Positions 1 to 7,168 of a stretch of 9,831 bases of DNA are shown piece after piece; position 1 is the stretch's first letter; every line of letters begins with the position of its first letter. The DNA is from an uncultured Planctomycetaceae bacterium. Its GTDB lineage: Bacteria > Planctomycetota > Planctomycetia > Pirellulales > Thermoguttaceae. A program made the translations under genes and the position numbers. The stretch is taken from contig CAMZHY010000098.1 of NCBI GenBank assembly GCA_947307005.1, positions 1 through 9,831 on the forward strand. Direction: 5' to 3'. The notes under the pieces were generated by a model. That model was given only the letters and a program-made list of their open reading frames with translations, was not told where the DNA came from and did no database searches.

Positions 1-981
1 CGAATTGGCGGATATCGATATAACGGAAGTTTGAAACCGACTCCGGGGATCGGTTCGCGCTTTTCAAATAATGCCAAATATGGAAATGCAGGTAATATCG
101 TAGGAATAGATCATAACGGCTCCGCCTCTCGTTTTCAGGGCGAATCCGTTGGACGTTTTCAGAGTCAAATGGATTTCAATATCCTTGCGTTACGGAATGA
201 GTTTCAACGTTCACGCGCAGTTCCTAGGGTTAAGTCGTCTTCGAACGTCGATTCCTTCGACTCAGGCGTCCCTCGATTGGTTTCCGCGCAAACTCAGGAA
301 AAAAAGCCATATGCCCATGATCGCCGTCCTCGCTATGGCAAGTATCCTGAACAACTCCTAGCGAATCAGAACGCTATGATGGAGACGGGGTCGGAATCTA
401 TTCTGGATTCTACGTCAATGACGTCGCCGGAGACCAGTGAAAACCTGACTGCTCCCCAACTTTTGTGGATGCGAGGTCGTACGCCTCAAGCTCTGCTGAC
501 GCCTCCTAATCGGCAGAACGACGATTATATCCTCCCAAATGAAATAAACGCGTCTCCTTTTTGGAGCATGGGAGACGACGCCTACAATCAACCCGATTAT
601 CCAGACCAAGTTCTGGGTGGTTCCTTGGGATTCCCGTCATTTCAAACTGCTGATAACGCGGTAGCTCTTTCTTCCGCGCCTTCGCCAGAGCAAGTTCAAA
701 AGGCGTTTCGTGAATACCTAGAAGCGCAACTGCTCCGCAGCCCCGACGTCAATCCACTTTCTCCCGTACAAGTTGTCTATCAAAATGGAGTTGCAACGGT
801 TCGCGGCGTTGTTCCCACTCAAGCGGCTCGCGCAGCAGCCGGGTATATCCTTTTGGCAGATCCACGCGTTTCCAAAGTAAACAACCTTATGACATGCGTC
901 CACGACGAAAATGTGAATACCGACGCGCCGACGCATACGCCGCCACAAGACGATTCAATGACAAATGGCCGCACCCAGTAA
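1..981 (+). CDS. BON-domain protein, 5' end cut by the window edge
   Basis: The reading frame is open from base 1 to the TAA at 979-981 (326 residues seen). A TTG at 31 is a possible start, but the frame continues upstream of it and no Shine-Dalgarno sequence precedes it, so the gene probably begins outside the window. Numbering from that TTG, residues 1-215 are low-complexity, rich in Ser, Asn, Gln, Pro and Arg, with no recognisable domain. Residues about 219-290 look like a BON domain: a helix (EQVQKAFREYLEAQL), a strand pair ending in GVATVRGVV, a second helix (QAARAAAGYILL) and a closing VSKVNNLM strand. BON domains are found in envelope proteins and are thought to bind membranes or other proteins. 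No signal peptide can be judged because the N-terminus is missing. It lies 66 bases before cysW on the same strand, but a hairpin lies between, so co-transcription is uncertain. The BON call comes from pattern reading only. Confidence 0.65.
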   Translation, partial: RIGGYRYNGSLKPTPGIGSRFSNNAKYGNAGNIVGIDHNGSASRFQGESVGRFQSQMDFNILALRNEFQRSRAVPRVKSSSNVDSFDSGVPRLVSAQTQEKKPYAHDRRPRYGKYPEQLLANQNAMMETGSESILDSTSMTSPETSENLTAPQLLWMRGRTPQALLTPPNRQNDDYILPNEINASPFWSMGDDAYNQPDYPDQVLGGSLGFPSFQTADNAVALSSAPSPEQVQKAFREYLEAQLLRSPDVNPLSPVQVVYQNGVATVRGVVPTQAARAAAGYILLADPRVSKVNNLMTCVHDENVNTDAPTHTPPQDDSMTNGRTQ

Positions 982-1000
982 CGGAACCGTTGTAACGTTA

Positions 1001-1030
1001 GAGGTCATTATCTCAAATGACTTCTATATT
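1001..1030 (+). promoter_or_regulatory. Hairpin with T-rich tail between the BON gene and cysW
   Basis: GAGGTCATT (1001-1009) pairs with AATGACTTC (1016-1024) around a six-base loop, giving a 9-base stem with one G-U pair. The next bases are TATATTTT. This could be a weak intrinsic terminator of the BON gene, an attenuator in the cysW leader, or an operator with two inverted half-sites. The stem is AT-rich, so termination would be inefficient. The sequence alone cannot choose between these. Confidence 0.35.
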
Positions 1031-1047
1031 TTAGGATAAGGTTATTT

Positions 1048-1950
1048 ATGAGCAAAGCTTTTGACGTCTCGCAGTCTTCGGACCTTTTTGACTATAAGGC
1101 GCATCGCCGCGCGGTTATGCAAGCGACGACGGAATCTGGATGGGCGCGGTTTACGCTCATCGCCAGCTCTTGCGCATTCATGGCCCTTTTCCTTCTCGTT
1201 CCGCTAGTTTGCGTTTTCTTTGAAGCATTTATCGAAGGTTTTGAAGGATTCTGCAACGCGCTGACAACAAAAGCGACGTATAACGCTATCAAGATGACTC
1301 TTACCGCGACTTTTATCGCCGTGCCTCTAAACATCGTTTTCGGGATGGTTGCCTCGTGGTGCATCGGTAAATTTCAGTTTTGGGGAAAGGGAATTCTCAT
1401 TTCGTTAATCGATCTTCCTTTTGCTATTTCCCCGATAATTGTCGGTTTGCTTTTCGTCTTTCTCTTCGGATCTTCTTCTTTTTTGGGAAAATGGCTCCTC
1501 GACCATAACATTAGAATACTTTATGCAACTCCAAGTATCGTACTAGTAACTATTTTTGTTACTTTCCCTTTCGTTGTGCGAGAGCTTATCCCCGTTATGG
1601 AAAGCCAAGGGGCCGAAGAAGAACAAGCGGCGAGGGTGCTTGGAGCAAATGGATGGCAGATTTTTTGGCGTGTTACGCTTCCCAACGTCAAATGGGCGTT
1701 ACTCTACGGCGTTGTTCTGTGTAACGCCCGAGCGATGGGTGAATTCGGAGCGGCAGTAGTTGTCGCACGCAACAGCGTCAAAACCAATACGTTACCTCTC
1801 CATATTAATGCTCTTTATCAGAGTTATGAGAGCGGCGCCGCCCCATTTGCCGTAGCAACCCTTCTAGCGACTATTGCAATCGTGACTTTAGTGGTAAAAA
1901 CGCTACTAGAAATCAAGATTCGTTCATCCGAAAAGAAAGACGATTATTGA
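1048..1950 (+). CDS. cysW: Sulfate/thiosulfate ABC transporter permease CysW
   Basis: This is one of the two inner-membrane permease subunits of the sulfate/thiosulfate importer; in the known system CysW pairs with CysT and is energised by CysA. The 300-residue length is usual for the family. After a roughly 34-residue cytoplasmic N-terminus, hydrophobic segments lie near residues 35-58, 83-106, 118-141, 160-178, 215-238 and 268-288. CysW-type blocks include IDLPFAISPIIVGLLF (121-136), VTIFVTFPFVVRELIPVM (167-184) and LLYGVVLCNARAMGEFGA (218-235). The EAA loop that docks on the ATPase runs from about 190 to 221 (AARVLGANGWQIFWRVTLPN). The ATG is preceded by AGGATAAGG at 1034-1042, an acceptable ribosome binding site. 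cysA follows 79 bases downstream and is very likely in the same operon. No cysT or binding-protein gene lies directly upstream, where it is usually found. Confidence 0.93.
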   Translation: MSKAFDVSQSSDLFDYKAHRRAVMQATTESGWARFTLIASSCAFMALFLLVPLVCVFFEAFIEGFEGFCNALTTKATYNAIKMTLTATFIAVPLNIVFGMVASWCIGKFQFWGKGILISLIDLPFAISPIIVGLLFVFLFGSSSFLGKWLLDHNIRILYATPSIVLVTIFVTFPFVVRELIPVMESQGAEEEQAARVLGANGWQIFWRVTLPNVKWALLYGVVLCNARAMGEFGAAVVVARNSVKTNTLPLHINALYQSYESGAAPFAVATLLATIAIVTLVVKTLLEIKIRSSEKKDDY

Positions 1951-2029
1951 TACTCGCCTTCTCATTTACGTTTTCCTTCCAGCATCGTGAAATTCAAACA
2001 AGTCAAGAGTCTACTTCGGAAAGTTAAAA

Positions 2030-3157
2030 ATGGGCGTCGAAGTTAGGAATATTACGAAATCTTTTGGCGCTTTTAAAGCGCTTGACAACGTTAGTCTCCG
2101 GGTTGAAGCAGGCGAACTCGTGGCGTTGCTGGGACCATCAGGTTCTGGAAAAACGACTTTATTGCGCATTATCGCAGGTTTGGAAACGCCTGATCCTGGA
2201 AGCGGACCTGTTTTTTTCCAAGGAGTCCGCGTCGATAAACAGAAGGTGAACGAACGAGGCGTCGGCTTTGTTTTCCAGCATTACGCCCTTTTTCGTCACA
2301 TGACAGTTTTCGATAACATCGCGTTCGGAATGACAGTTAAGCCACGAAAAGAGCGGTTATCCAAAAACGAAATACGTGAAAAAGTTCGCGCGTTGCTTCA
2401 CATGATACAACTTGATAATTATGCAGACCGCTATCCTTCCCAGCTTTCTGGAGGTCAACGTCAGCGTGTTGCGTTAGCGAGGGCTCTTGCCGTTGAACCC
2501 CACGCGCTTCTTCTTGACGAACCCTTTGGAGCGCTCGACGCGAAAGTGCGCGTCGAACTCCGCGCATGGCTTCGTCGACTTCATGACGAGATTCATCTCA
2601 CAAGCGTCTTCGTGACCCATGATCAGGACGAGGCTCTTGAATTAGCCGACCGCGTCGCCGTTATGAACAGCGGCAAAATTGAACAAGTCGGAACGCCAGA
2701 CGAAGTCTTTCATCATCCTAAGACGCCGTTTGTTATGAGGTTTTTGGGACAAGTCAATCAGTTCCGCGGACGTCTTGAAAGTGGTCGCGTTTGGGTTGGA
2801 GACCATTCAGGACTTGCGTCGCAATGCGAAACGGGCGATAAGAAATCAATTGCTTCCGTTAGCGCTGGATCGGTTATGGTTTTCGTGCGTCCACATGATT
2901 TTGATATTGCGATTCAACCTCGCCAAGAACGTTGTTCGATTCCAGCGACGGTCGTTCGCGTTCGTTCGGCGGGCAACGTGGTGCATGTAGAAATGGTTAC
3001 GGATTCAGGCGATCCCCTTAATGTTGAAACGTCGCATCAAGAGCGAGACGAACTCAAAATAGAACCGGGTTCCCACTACTATATGATCCCACGAAACCTC
3101 CGTATTTTCCCCGCCGACGGAGTAGGGGATTACCCTAATCAAGCCGCATCCTTCTAG
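2030..3157 (+). CDS. cysA: Sulfate/thiosulfate ABC transporter ATPase CysA
   Basis: This is the cytoplasmic ATP-hydrolysing subunit that drives sulfate/thiosulfate import through the CysT-CysW channel. All ABC ATPase motifs are intact in the 375 residues: Walker A GPSGSGKTT (35-43), Q-loop Q83 in FVFQHYALF, signature LSGGQRQR (139-146), Walker B ALLLDEP (159-165) with D163 and E164, D-loop GALD (167-170) and the H-loop histidine H197 in VFVTHDQDEA. Residues about 285-360 (starting VFVRPHDFDI) form the C-terminal TOBE-like regulatory domain of CysA/MalK-type ATPases. The start is ATG at 2030 with GGAAAG about 7 bases upstream. The preceding gene is cysW, which fixes the substrate class better than the ATPase sequence alone, since related ATPases serve molybdate, iron or sugar importers. 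A strong terminator follows at 3170. No damage or unusual residues are seen. Confidence 0.93.
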   Translation: MGVEVRNITKSFGAFKALDNVSLRVEAGELVALLGPSGSGKTTLLRIIAGLETPDPGSGPVFFQGVRVDKQKVNERGVGFVFQHYALFRHMTVFDNIAFGMTVKPRKERLSKNEIREKVRALLHMIQLDNYADRYPSQLSGGQRQRVALARALAVEPHALLLDEPFGALDAKVRVELRAWLRRLHDEIHLTSVFVTHDQDEALELADRVAVMNSGKIEQVGTPDEVFHHPKTPFVMRFLGQVNQFRGRLESGRVWVGDHSGLASQCETGDKKSIASVSAGSVMVFVRPHDFDIAIQPRQERCSIPATVVRVRSAGNVVHVEMVTDSGDPLNVETSHQERDELKIEPGSHYYMIPRNLRIFPADGVGDYPNQAASF

Positions 3158-3169
3158 AAACGGAAAAGA

Positions 3170-3211
3170 AAAAAACGCGACCAAAACTCAACGGCTTTGG
3201 TCGCGTTTTTT
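3170..3211. terminator. Bidirectional intrinsic terminator between cysA and the esterase gene
   Basis: A perfect 16-base inverted repeat pairs 3170-3185 (AAAAAACGCGACCAAA) with 3196-3211 (TTTGGTCGCGTTTTTT) around a 10-base loop. The core CGCGACC/GGTCGCG is GC-rich and flanked by A and T runs, so transcripts from either strand end in a hairpin plus U-tract. It lies 12 bases after the cysA stop codon and about 50 bases past the stop of the convergent esterase gene, so it can serve both. Confidence 0.92.
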
Positions 3212-3262
3212 CTAACCTGAAGTTCGCTTTTAGGTTGCGAATTTTGTAAGGAGATTAAAAGC

Positions 3263-4744
3263 TCACTTTTTGATCTCAAAGGGCGTGGCGGGCAGTCCTT
3301 CTTCTGTATAGAGATTGCATCCCTCGGGACACATCTGGAACGCGTAACGTGCGGCGACAGGTTCAGCAACGCTTTCCGCTGAAAGGACAACCTGATTCTT
3401 GCCGACTATCTCTGCGTCAGCCCAAACGTATTTTCCATCGGCGCCGGCAACGGCAAAGCGAGCAAGCTTAGCGCCGTCCGTCTTTTCAAAGACACGATCA
3501 TTGAGTTTGCCAGCGACAAGGCCCGAACCAACATGATCAAACGTTAGCGTAACCTTACCCGCGGCAAATTCGGCTTTTTTAACCATCGGCGAACAACAAT
3601 AGACGTCCTTATTGAAAACTTGCGCCAACGCCCACAGAGCTAGACGATTTCCAACAATAAATTTATTTGTCGGATGGATATCTTCAGCCTCTCCAGCGTC
3701 AATGATAACAGCCTGGCCAGTGTTGGCAACTTCAAGACACATCGTCTGCCCATTTCGTAAATAGGGCCAATCATTCGTTTGATTCGGATCGTCAGAAACT
3801 GCGGTGAAGGGCGCTAGTTGAACCCAATAGAAGGGGAAATCGCCATTTTTGAAAAGTTTACGCCACTCACGAATCATCGCCTTCTGTTTGAAGTAATAAA
3901 ATTCGCGCTCGCCAGCGTTAGTACATCCTTGATACCATATCGCACCCCTGAAATTATAGTTAATCCAAGGGGCAAGCATCGCGTTGAACATACCCCCGCA
4001 CTTTGCTCCAGGATTATCCTGATTGGGACGTTCTGCAATGAGTTTTTTACCAATTTCGACCGTCTCGGGAACTTGATTCCAACCATCGTCAGGAATCCAG
4101 CTGTTAATGTTAGAACCTCCCCAATTGGAATCAATAAGCCCAACAGGAACATCAAGCTCGTTGTGAAGTCGAACGGCAAAATGAAAACCAGCGGCAGTGC
4201 AGTCTTTTTGAACGCCGTCTTTGCAGACAAGCCAGCCGGGAGTTTCAAAATCTTTCTGGGGTTCGTCGTTCACGACGTGTCTGGCGCGATTGAAACGAAT
4301 GTAGCTGTAATCGCCAGTCAGTTCTTCCTCGGTACAGGCCAAACGCGGAAGGTCCGTCCCACGAAGTTTCTGTCCCCATGAATTAAGGGGCATTTCCATA
4401 TTTGACTGACCGCTGCAGATCCAAACCTCGCCGACGAGAATATTTGAGAATTTCAGCGTATTCTTTCCTTGAATAACCAAGTCTTTACCTTCGTAGGTGG
4501 CGGGTTCAGCAGGAAGTTCGACCTTCCAAAAGCCTTTTTCACAAGCTGACGTTGAAGCAGACGTCCCGTTAAACGTAACTGTCACTTCCTCGTCAGGATC
4601 AGACCAGCCCCAAACGCAAATTGGCTTATCGCGCTGGAAAACTCCGTTATCGCCGAAGCATTTCGGAACTTTTACATCGGCGCGAGCGGAAACTGCGCTT
4701 ATCATGACAAAAGCGACTGTTAAAAACGTAAAAACTTTTTTCAT
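3263..4744 (-). CDS. Secreted sialate O-acetylesterase-like SGNH hydrolase
   Basis: The likely product is an exported carbohydrate esterase removing O-acetyl groups from sialic acid or other glycans. I chose the ATG at 4744 (493 residues) over an upstream in-frame start at 4789. It has GAGGT 7 bases upstream, and it begins a clear signal peptide: MKK, a hydrophobic stretch (VFTFLTVAFVMISAV) and an Ala-rich cleavage region (SARADV). The SGNH blocks are present: nucleophile S111 in WICSGQSNMEMPL, LIDSNWGGSNINSWIP around residue 205-218, GAIWYQGCTNAG (267-278), and the catalytic Asp/His pair in EDIHPTNK (D355, H357). The usual GES after WYQ is GCT here, a conservative family variation as far as I can tell. 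An N-terminal beta-rich part (about 25-100) and a C-terminal beta part (after about 385) flank the catalytic core, as in full-length family members. The true substrate is not settled: no sialidase or sialic-acid gene is nearby. Confidence 0.88.
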   Translation of the reverse strand: MKKVFTFLTVAFVMISAVSARADVKVPKCFGDNGVFQRDKPICVWGWSDPDEEVTVTFNGTSASTSACEKGFWKVELPAEPATYEGKDLVIQGKNTLKFSNILVGEVWICSGQSNMEMPLNSWGQKLRGTDLPRLACTEEELTGDYSYIRFNRARHVVNDEPQKDFETPGWLVCKDGVQKDCTAAGFHFAVRLHNELDVPVGLIDSNWGGSNINSWIPDDGWNQVPETVEIGKKLIAERPNQDNPGAKCGGMFNAMLAPWINYNFRGAIWYQGCTNAGEREFYYFKQKAMIREWRKLFKNGDFPFYWVQLAPFTAVSDDPNQTNDWPYLRNGQTMCLEVANTGQAVIIDAGEAEDIHPTNKFIVGNRLALWALAQVFNKDVYCCSPMVKKAEFAAGKVTLTFDHVGSGLVAGKLNDRVFEKTDGAKLARFAVAGADGKYVWADAEIVGKNQVVLSAESVAEPVAARYAFQMCPEGCNLYTEEGLPATPFEIKK

Positions 4745-4751
4745 TCGTTTT

Positions 4752-4756
4752 ACCTC
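4752..4756 (-). promoter_or_regulatory. Ribosome binding site that decides the esterase start
   Basis: Read on the - strand this is GAGGT, 7 bases before the ATG at 4744. It is the clearest Shine-Dalgarno sequence in the window. It supports starting translation at the signal-peptide methionine rather than 15 codons upstream. Confidence 0.7.
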
Positions 4757-4825
4757 ATCTGAATTACCGAACCACGCGAGAGTCAACATCCCTTGTGGTA
4801 AAAACGTAACGCTATAAGGCGACTC

Positions 4826-5248
4826 TTAACTTCGCCTTAAAAAATCTCTGAAACTTGAACTTGCATGAGCGCAATGATGTATTTTGGATTGATCAAAGGC
4901 GTCCAATGGATTCTCTTTTCTTGTCTCATCCGTTGATTTCCTTGATTCAAGCGACAATCGCCTTGACTCCGCGAGCATAAAGGGAAGTTCGCGATCTAAG
5001 TATTTTCGAAACCACCGATAGGGCGGCGATTCAGAACAAGACCACCACCCTGAGGGGGCGATATTGGACTTCTCGTCAAGAACCGCCGCAAAGACGTTTT
5101 CAAAAAAAGCCGACGCTTGTTCGGTGGACAAAGAGTCAATCCGCTTGGCAGCTTCGGCAACTGCTCCAGCAACTATCGTTTCAAAACGGAAAACAAAAGG
5201 CCAGTATCGCTCTTCGCAATCTTGATCAGACAAATATTTCAAAAACAT
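4826..5248 (-). CDS. Small protein of unknown function (140 residues)
   Basis: I do not recognise the family. The frame extends up to a TTG at 5344, but that codon overlaps the -35 box of a good promoter, so the ATG at 5248 is the likely start. AGGA lies 11 bases upstream of it, a long spacing. The protein has no signal peptide or membrane segment and looks cytoplasmic. Residues 1-60 are probably helical (FRFETIVAGAVAEAAKRI, then EQASAFFENVFAAVLDE). Residues 66-90 form an aromatic-rich stretch (SGWWSCSESPPYRWFRKYL) that looks like the most constrained part. The tail after about 95 is polar and charged, with HHCAH at 124-128. One Cys in the tail plus the clustered His could bind metal, but this is speculation. 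It ends 81 bases before the esterase gene on the same strand, so the two could be co-transcribed. Base composition resembles its neighbours, which supports a real gene. Confidence 0.6.
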   Translation of the reverse strand: MFLKYLSDQDCEERYWPFVFRFETIVAGAVAEAAKRIDSLSTEQASAFFENVFAAVLDEKSNIAPSGWWSCSESPPYRWFRKYLDRELPFMLAESRRLSLESRKSTDETRKENPLDAFDQSKIHHCAHASSSFRDFLRRS

Positions 5249-5315
5249 TTTGTCGGAGTTCCTGCAAAAGGGACTTGATTGTACGCAAACCAAACGACGC
5301 CGCACTCGACCTAAT

Positions 5316-5344
5316 AGTATATTTGTCCTGATTGCATAATGCAA
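5316..5344 (-). promoter_or_regulatory. Sigma70-type promoter of the 140-residue gene
   Basis: On the - strand a -35 box TTGCAT (5344-5339) and a -10 box TATACT (5321-5316) are separated by exactly 17 bases. Transcription would start near 5309, giving a leader of about 60 bases before the ATG at 5248. The match to consensus is 4 of 6 for the -35 box and 5 of 6 for the -10 box. Its position argues against the upstream TTG start of the 140-residue gene. Confidence 0.55.
5332..5344. promoter_or_regulatory. Perfect palindrome overlapping the -35 box (possible operator)
   Basis: TTGCATAATGCAA reads the same on both strands: six-base arms TTGCAT and ATGCAA around a single A. The - strand -35 box is one arm of it. 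A dimeric regulator bound here would block or recruit RNA polymerase. I cannot name a regulator, and no regulator gene lies in the window. Confidence 0.4.
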
Positions 5345-5479
5345 GCGAGGAAGAGAGGCGCTATGAAAATCACCGTCTAGGAATCGACTGGATCAATTCA
5401 AGATTAGTCGTAACTCATAGACGCTATTTGCTTCCGTTTGAAAAATTGAGGTTTCTTGATATAAACACTTAGGAATTTT
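5345..5479. other. Stretch without a recognisable gene
   Basis: No reading frame, RNA gene or repeat stands out here. On the + strand, AGAGAGG at 5352-5358 precedes ATG at 5363, which opens only MKITV before a TAG. Because metal-transport ATPases often begin with a short strand of this kind in their metal-binding domain, this could be the remaining start of the decayed ATPase gene that follows. That reading is weak: no metal-binding CxxC motif is seen in any + frame. Confidence 0.3.
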
Positions 5480-6337
5480 TCAGGATTCAAAAGAACGCGT
5501 CAATTGCTCTTCAAACAGGAGAAAGCGTTCCAAAAGACAAAGATATTTGATTCTAAGGCGTCCGCCGGAACGCTTAATATTTCTGGATTTCTTCGTTGCA
5601 GAGCGGAAAGCGTTGGAACGGAAACGACGTAAGCGCAAATAATCCAACTTACCATTGACGCAACCACGAGCAAGGCGCCCTTCGTACGCTTGTCGATAAG
5701 GTTTCAGCTGTCTTCGTTCCTGCTATTATTGGAATTGCTTCAATTACTTTTGTCACGTGGCTCTTTTGCAGTCTATCGCTTGAATTAGCGATTCTCCGTA
5801 CAGTCGCCGTTCTTATGATTAGCTGTCCATGCGCTCTGGGGCTGACAGCGCCAGCTGCAATTGTTGTTGGAACAGGACTTGGAGCGCGTCATGGGATCTT
5901 ATTCAAATCTTCCGATTCCTTGGAAAAACTAGACAAATCCAAGACGATAGCGCTTGATAAAACTGGCGTCATAACAGAGGGAATCCCAATTGTCACCGAC
6001 GTTAAGACAGCTTTTAGGGGGTGGGGAATCAGAATTATACTCCGTGGCTGTGGCTCTTAAAACTTAAAGCGAACATCCTCTTGGAAAGGCTGTCGTCGAA
6101 TACGTCAGATCTTTAAACATCCCTCTTCAAGAATTCATCATCGACGACTTTCGAGCAATCTCCTGCGCAGGCGTAGAAGGGAAAATCGACAGTAACATTG
6201 TTTATGGTGGGAAAATAAGCCATATTAAACGCCTAATAGAAGTCCCAAACGGAATCCAGGAGATAGTTGACGCCTTAGGAATCGATCGAATAAAGTCAAA
6301 CTATATGCTTATATCTCGTGGTTCTTACGAGGAAAGC
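5480..6337 (+). pseudogene. Decayed P1B-type (copper/heavy-metal) transport ATPase
   Basis: Conserved blocks of this ATPase family appear in the right order but scattered over frames. At 5518-5547 is TGESVPKDKDI (actuator domain), followed by TGA. From about 5564, another frame, is GTLNISGFLRCRAESVGTETT, a TAA at 5630 where Leu is usual, then AQIIQL and SKAP. From about 5689, first frame again, are DKVSAVFVPAIIGIASITFVTWL, the metal-site SCPCALG with flanking membrane helix, and the phosphorylation motif DKTGV (normally DKTGT). Near 6017-6026 a G-rich run shifts the frame to ESELYSVAVALKT, a TAA at 6065, then SEHPLGKAVVEY (nucleotide-binding domain) and GVEGKIDSNIVYGG. Homology fades near 6337. 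That is at least three frameshifts and three stops, with the N-terminal metal-binding domain and first helices and the GDGxND hinge and last helices absent. An intact homologue would be about 700-850 residues. The SCPCALG motif points to Cu-type rather than Zn or Co, but the substrate is an inference. Confidence 0.9.
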
Positions 6338-6352
6338 CATCATTTCGGAGTA

Positions 6353-7078
6353 TCAACGCCGTCGTTGGCAAATGATACGACCTAACCCAAGTTTTAGCAT
6401 AATCCAAACGGCCTTGCACGCTTCTTTTTTGTTGATTTTGGACGTTCCAAAACGGCGATCAAGAAAAATAATTGGAACCTCTTCAAACGTTGCGCCGACT
6501 TGTTTCAAACGAAAGAGAGTCTCTTCAAAAAAGGAATATCCTGATGAAATAAAGTTGTCAAAGTCGAGTAAACGCAACTTTTCAACTCGATAACATCGAA
6601 ACGCCCCGCTATTGTCCTTCGTCGTAAGTCCTAGGGTGAATCTTGCCCAATAGTTGATGCAACGACTCATCATCCTACGAACAATCGACCAGTCCGGCGT
6701 CATTCCCCCACGCGTATATCTCGAACCAATCACAACGTCGACATTCGACGTTATGATCTTTTCGATTAGTCTAGGCACGTCTTCGACAGGATGACTGAAA
6801 TCAGCGTCCATATTCACAAGATAGTCGTATCCAAACTTAGTTCCGTATTTGAATCCCTGCATCACGGCCGTCCCCAGTCCTCTCTCATTAACGCGGATAA
6901 TAGCATTAACATGAGCGTCTTTTTCGGCTTCTCCTTCAGCCCAAAGTCCGCTTCCATCCGGAGAGTTATCGTCGACAATTAAGACGTCGGCGTCGGGAAC
7001 GATAGTTCGGAGTTTTTTCACAATTTGAGGAAGGTTGTCCATTTCATTGTATGTGGCGATTACGATGAGAACTTTCAT
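6353..7078 (-). CDS. GT2 glycosyltransferase, polyprenol-phosphate mannosyltransferase (Dpm1) type
   Basis: This 241-residue protein fits the soluble catalytic class of dolichol/polyprenol-phosphate mannose synthases, which transfer a sugar from a nucleotide sugar (GDP-mannose in known members) to a polyprenyl phosphate at the inner face of the membrane. Motifs in order: VIATYNEMDNLPQIV (6-20), VDDNSPDGSG (35-44), the metal/nucleotide DxD in NMDADFSHP (89-97, D91 and D93), VIGSRYTRGG (116-125), SGAFRCYR (157-164), FFEETLFR (183-190) and DRRFGTSKIN (207-216). No C-terminal membrane domain is present, as in single-domain Dpm1 proteins, so it would act as a peripheral enzyme. The start is ATG at 7078, with only a weak GGTTGG upstream. 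It lies 90 bases after the metallopeptidase gene on the same strand and ends against the ATPase pseudogene. The sugar donor is not fixed by the sequence: related enzymes use UDP-glucose or UDP-GlcNAc. Confidence 0.88.
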   Translation of the reverse strand: MKVLIVIATYNEMDNLPQIVKKLRTIVPDADVLIVDDNSPDGSGLWAEGEAEKDAHVNAIIRVNERGLGTAVMQGFKYGTKFGYDYLVNMDADFSHPVEDVPRLIEKIITSNVDVVIGSRYTRGGMTPDWSIVRRMMSRCINYWARFTLGLTTKDNSGAFRCYRVEKLRLLDFDNFISSGYSFFEETLFRLKQVGATFEEVPIIFLDRRFGTSKINKKEACKAVWIMLKLGLGRIICQRRR

Positions 7079-7168
7079 GGTCCAACCGTTTGCAGATTAT
7101 GGGGTGATTATTCGAACTTCGCTTGGTCTCGAATCATATAGGAAACATTTTCTAAATAGAACCACAGC

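Noticed and set aside
3818..4381. 187-residue + strand frame inside the esterase gene
   Set aside because: It is the antisense shadow of a gene with clear SGNH motifs and a signal peptide; its own translation shows no domain.
4815..4845. Inverted repeat TAAGGCGA/TCGCCTTA next to an A-run, overlapping the 3' end of the 140-residue gene
   Set aside because: The T-run lies on the wrong side for a - strand terminator (before the hairpin) and the + strand copy is followed by A, not T. It also overlaps the last codons.
5438..5465. + strand TTGAAA, 16 bases, TATAAA, a promoter-like pair just before the ATPase remnant
   Set aside because: The region is AT-rich, so such pairs are expected by chance, and it would drive only a broken gene.
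5480..6337. Programmed frameshifting as an explanation of the split ATPase frames
   Set aside because: Several shifts in different directions, internal stops, and missing N- and C-terminal domains fit decay, not recoding.
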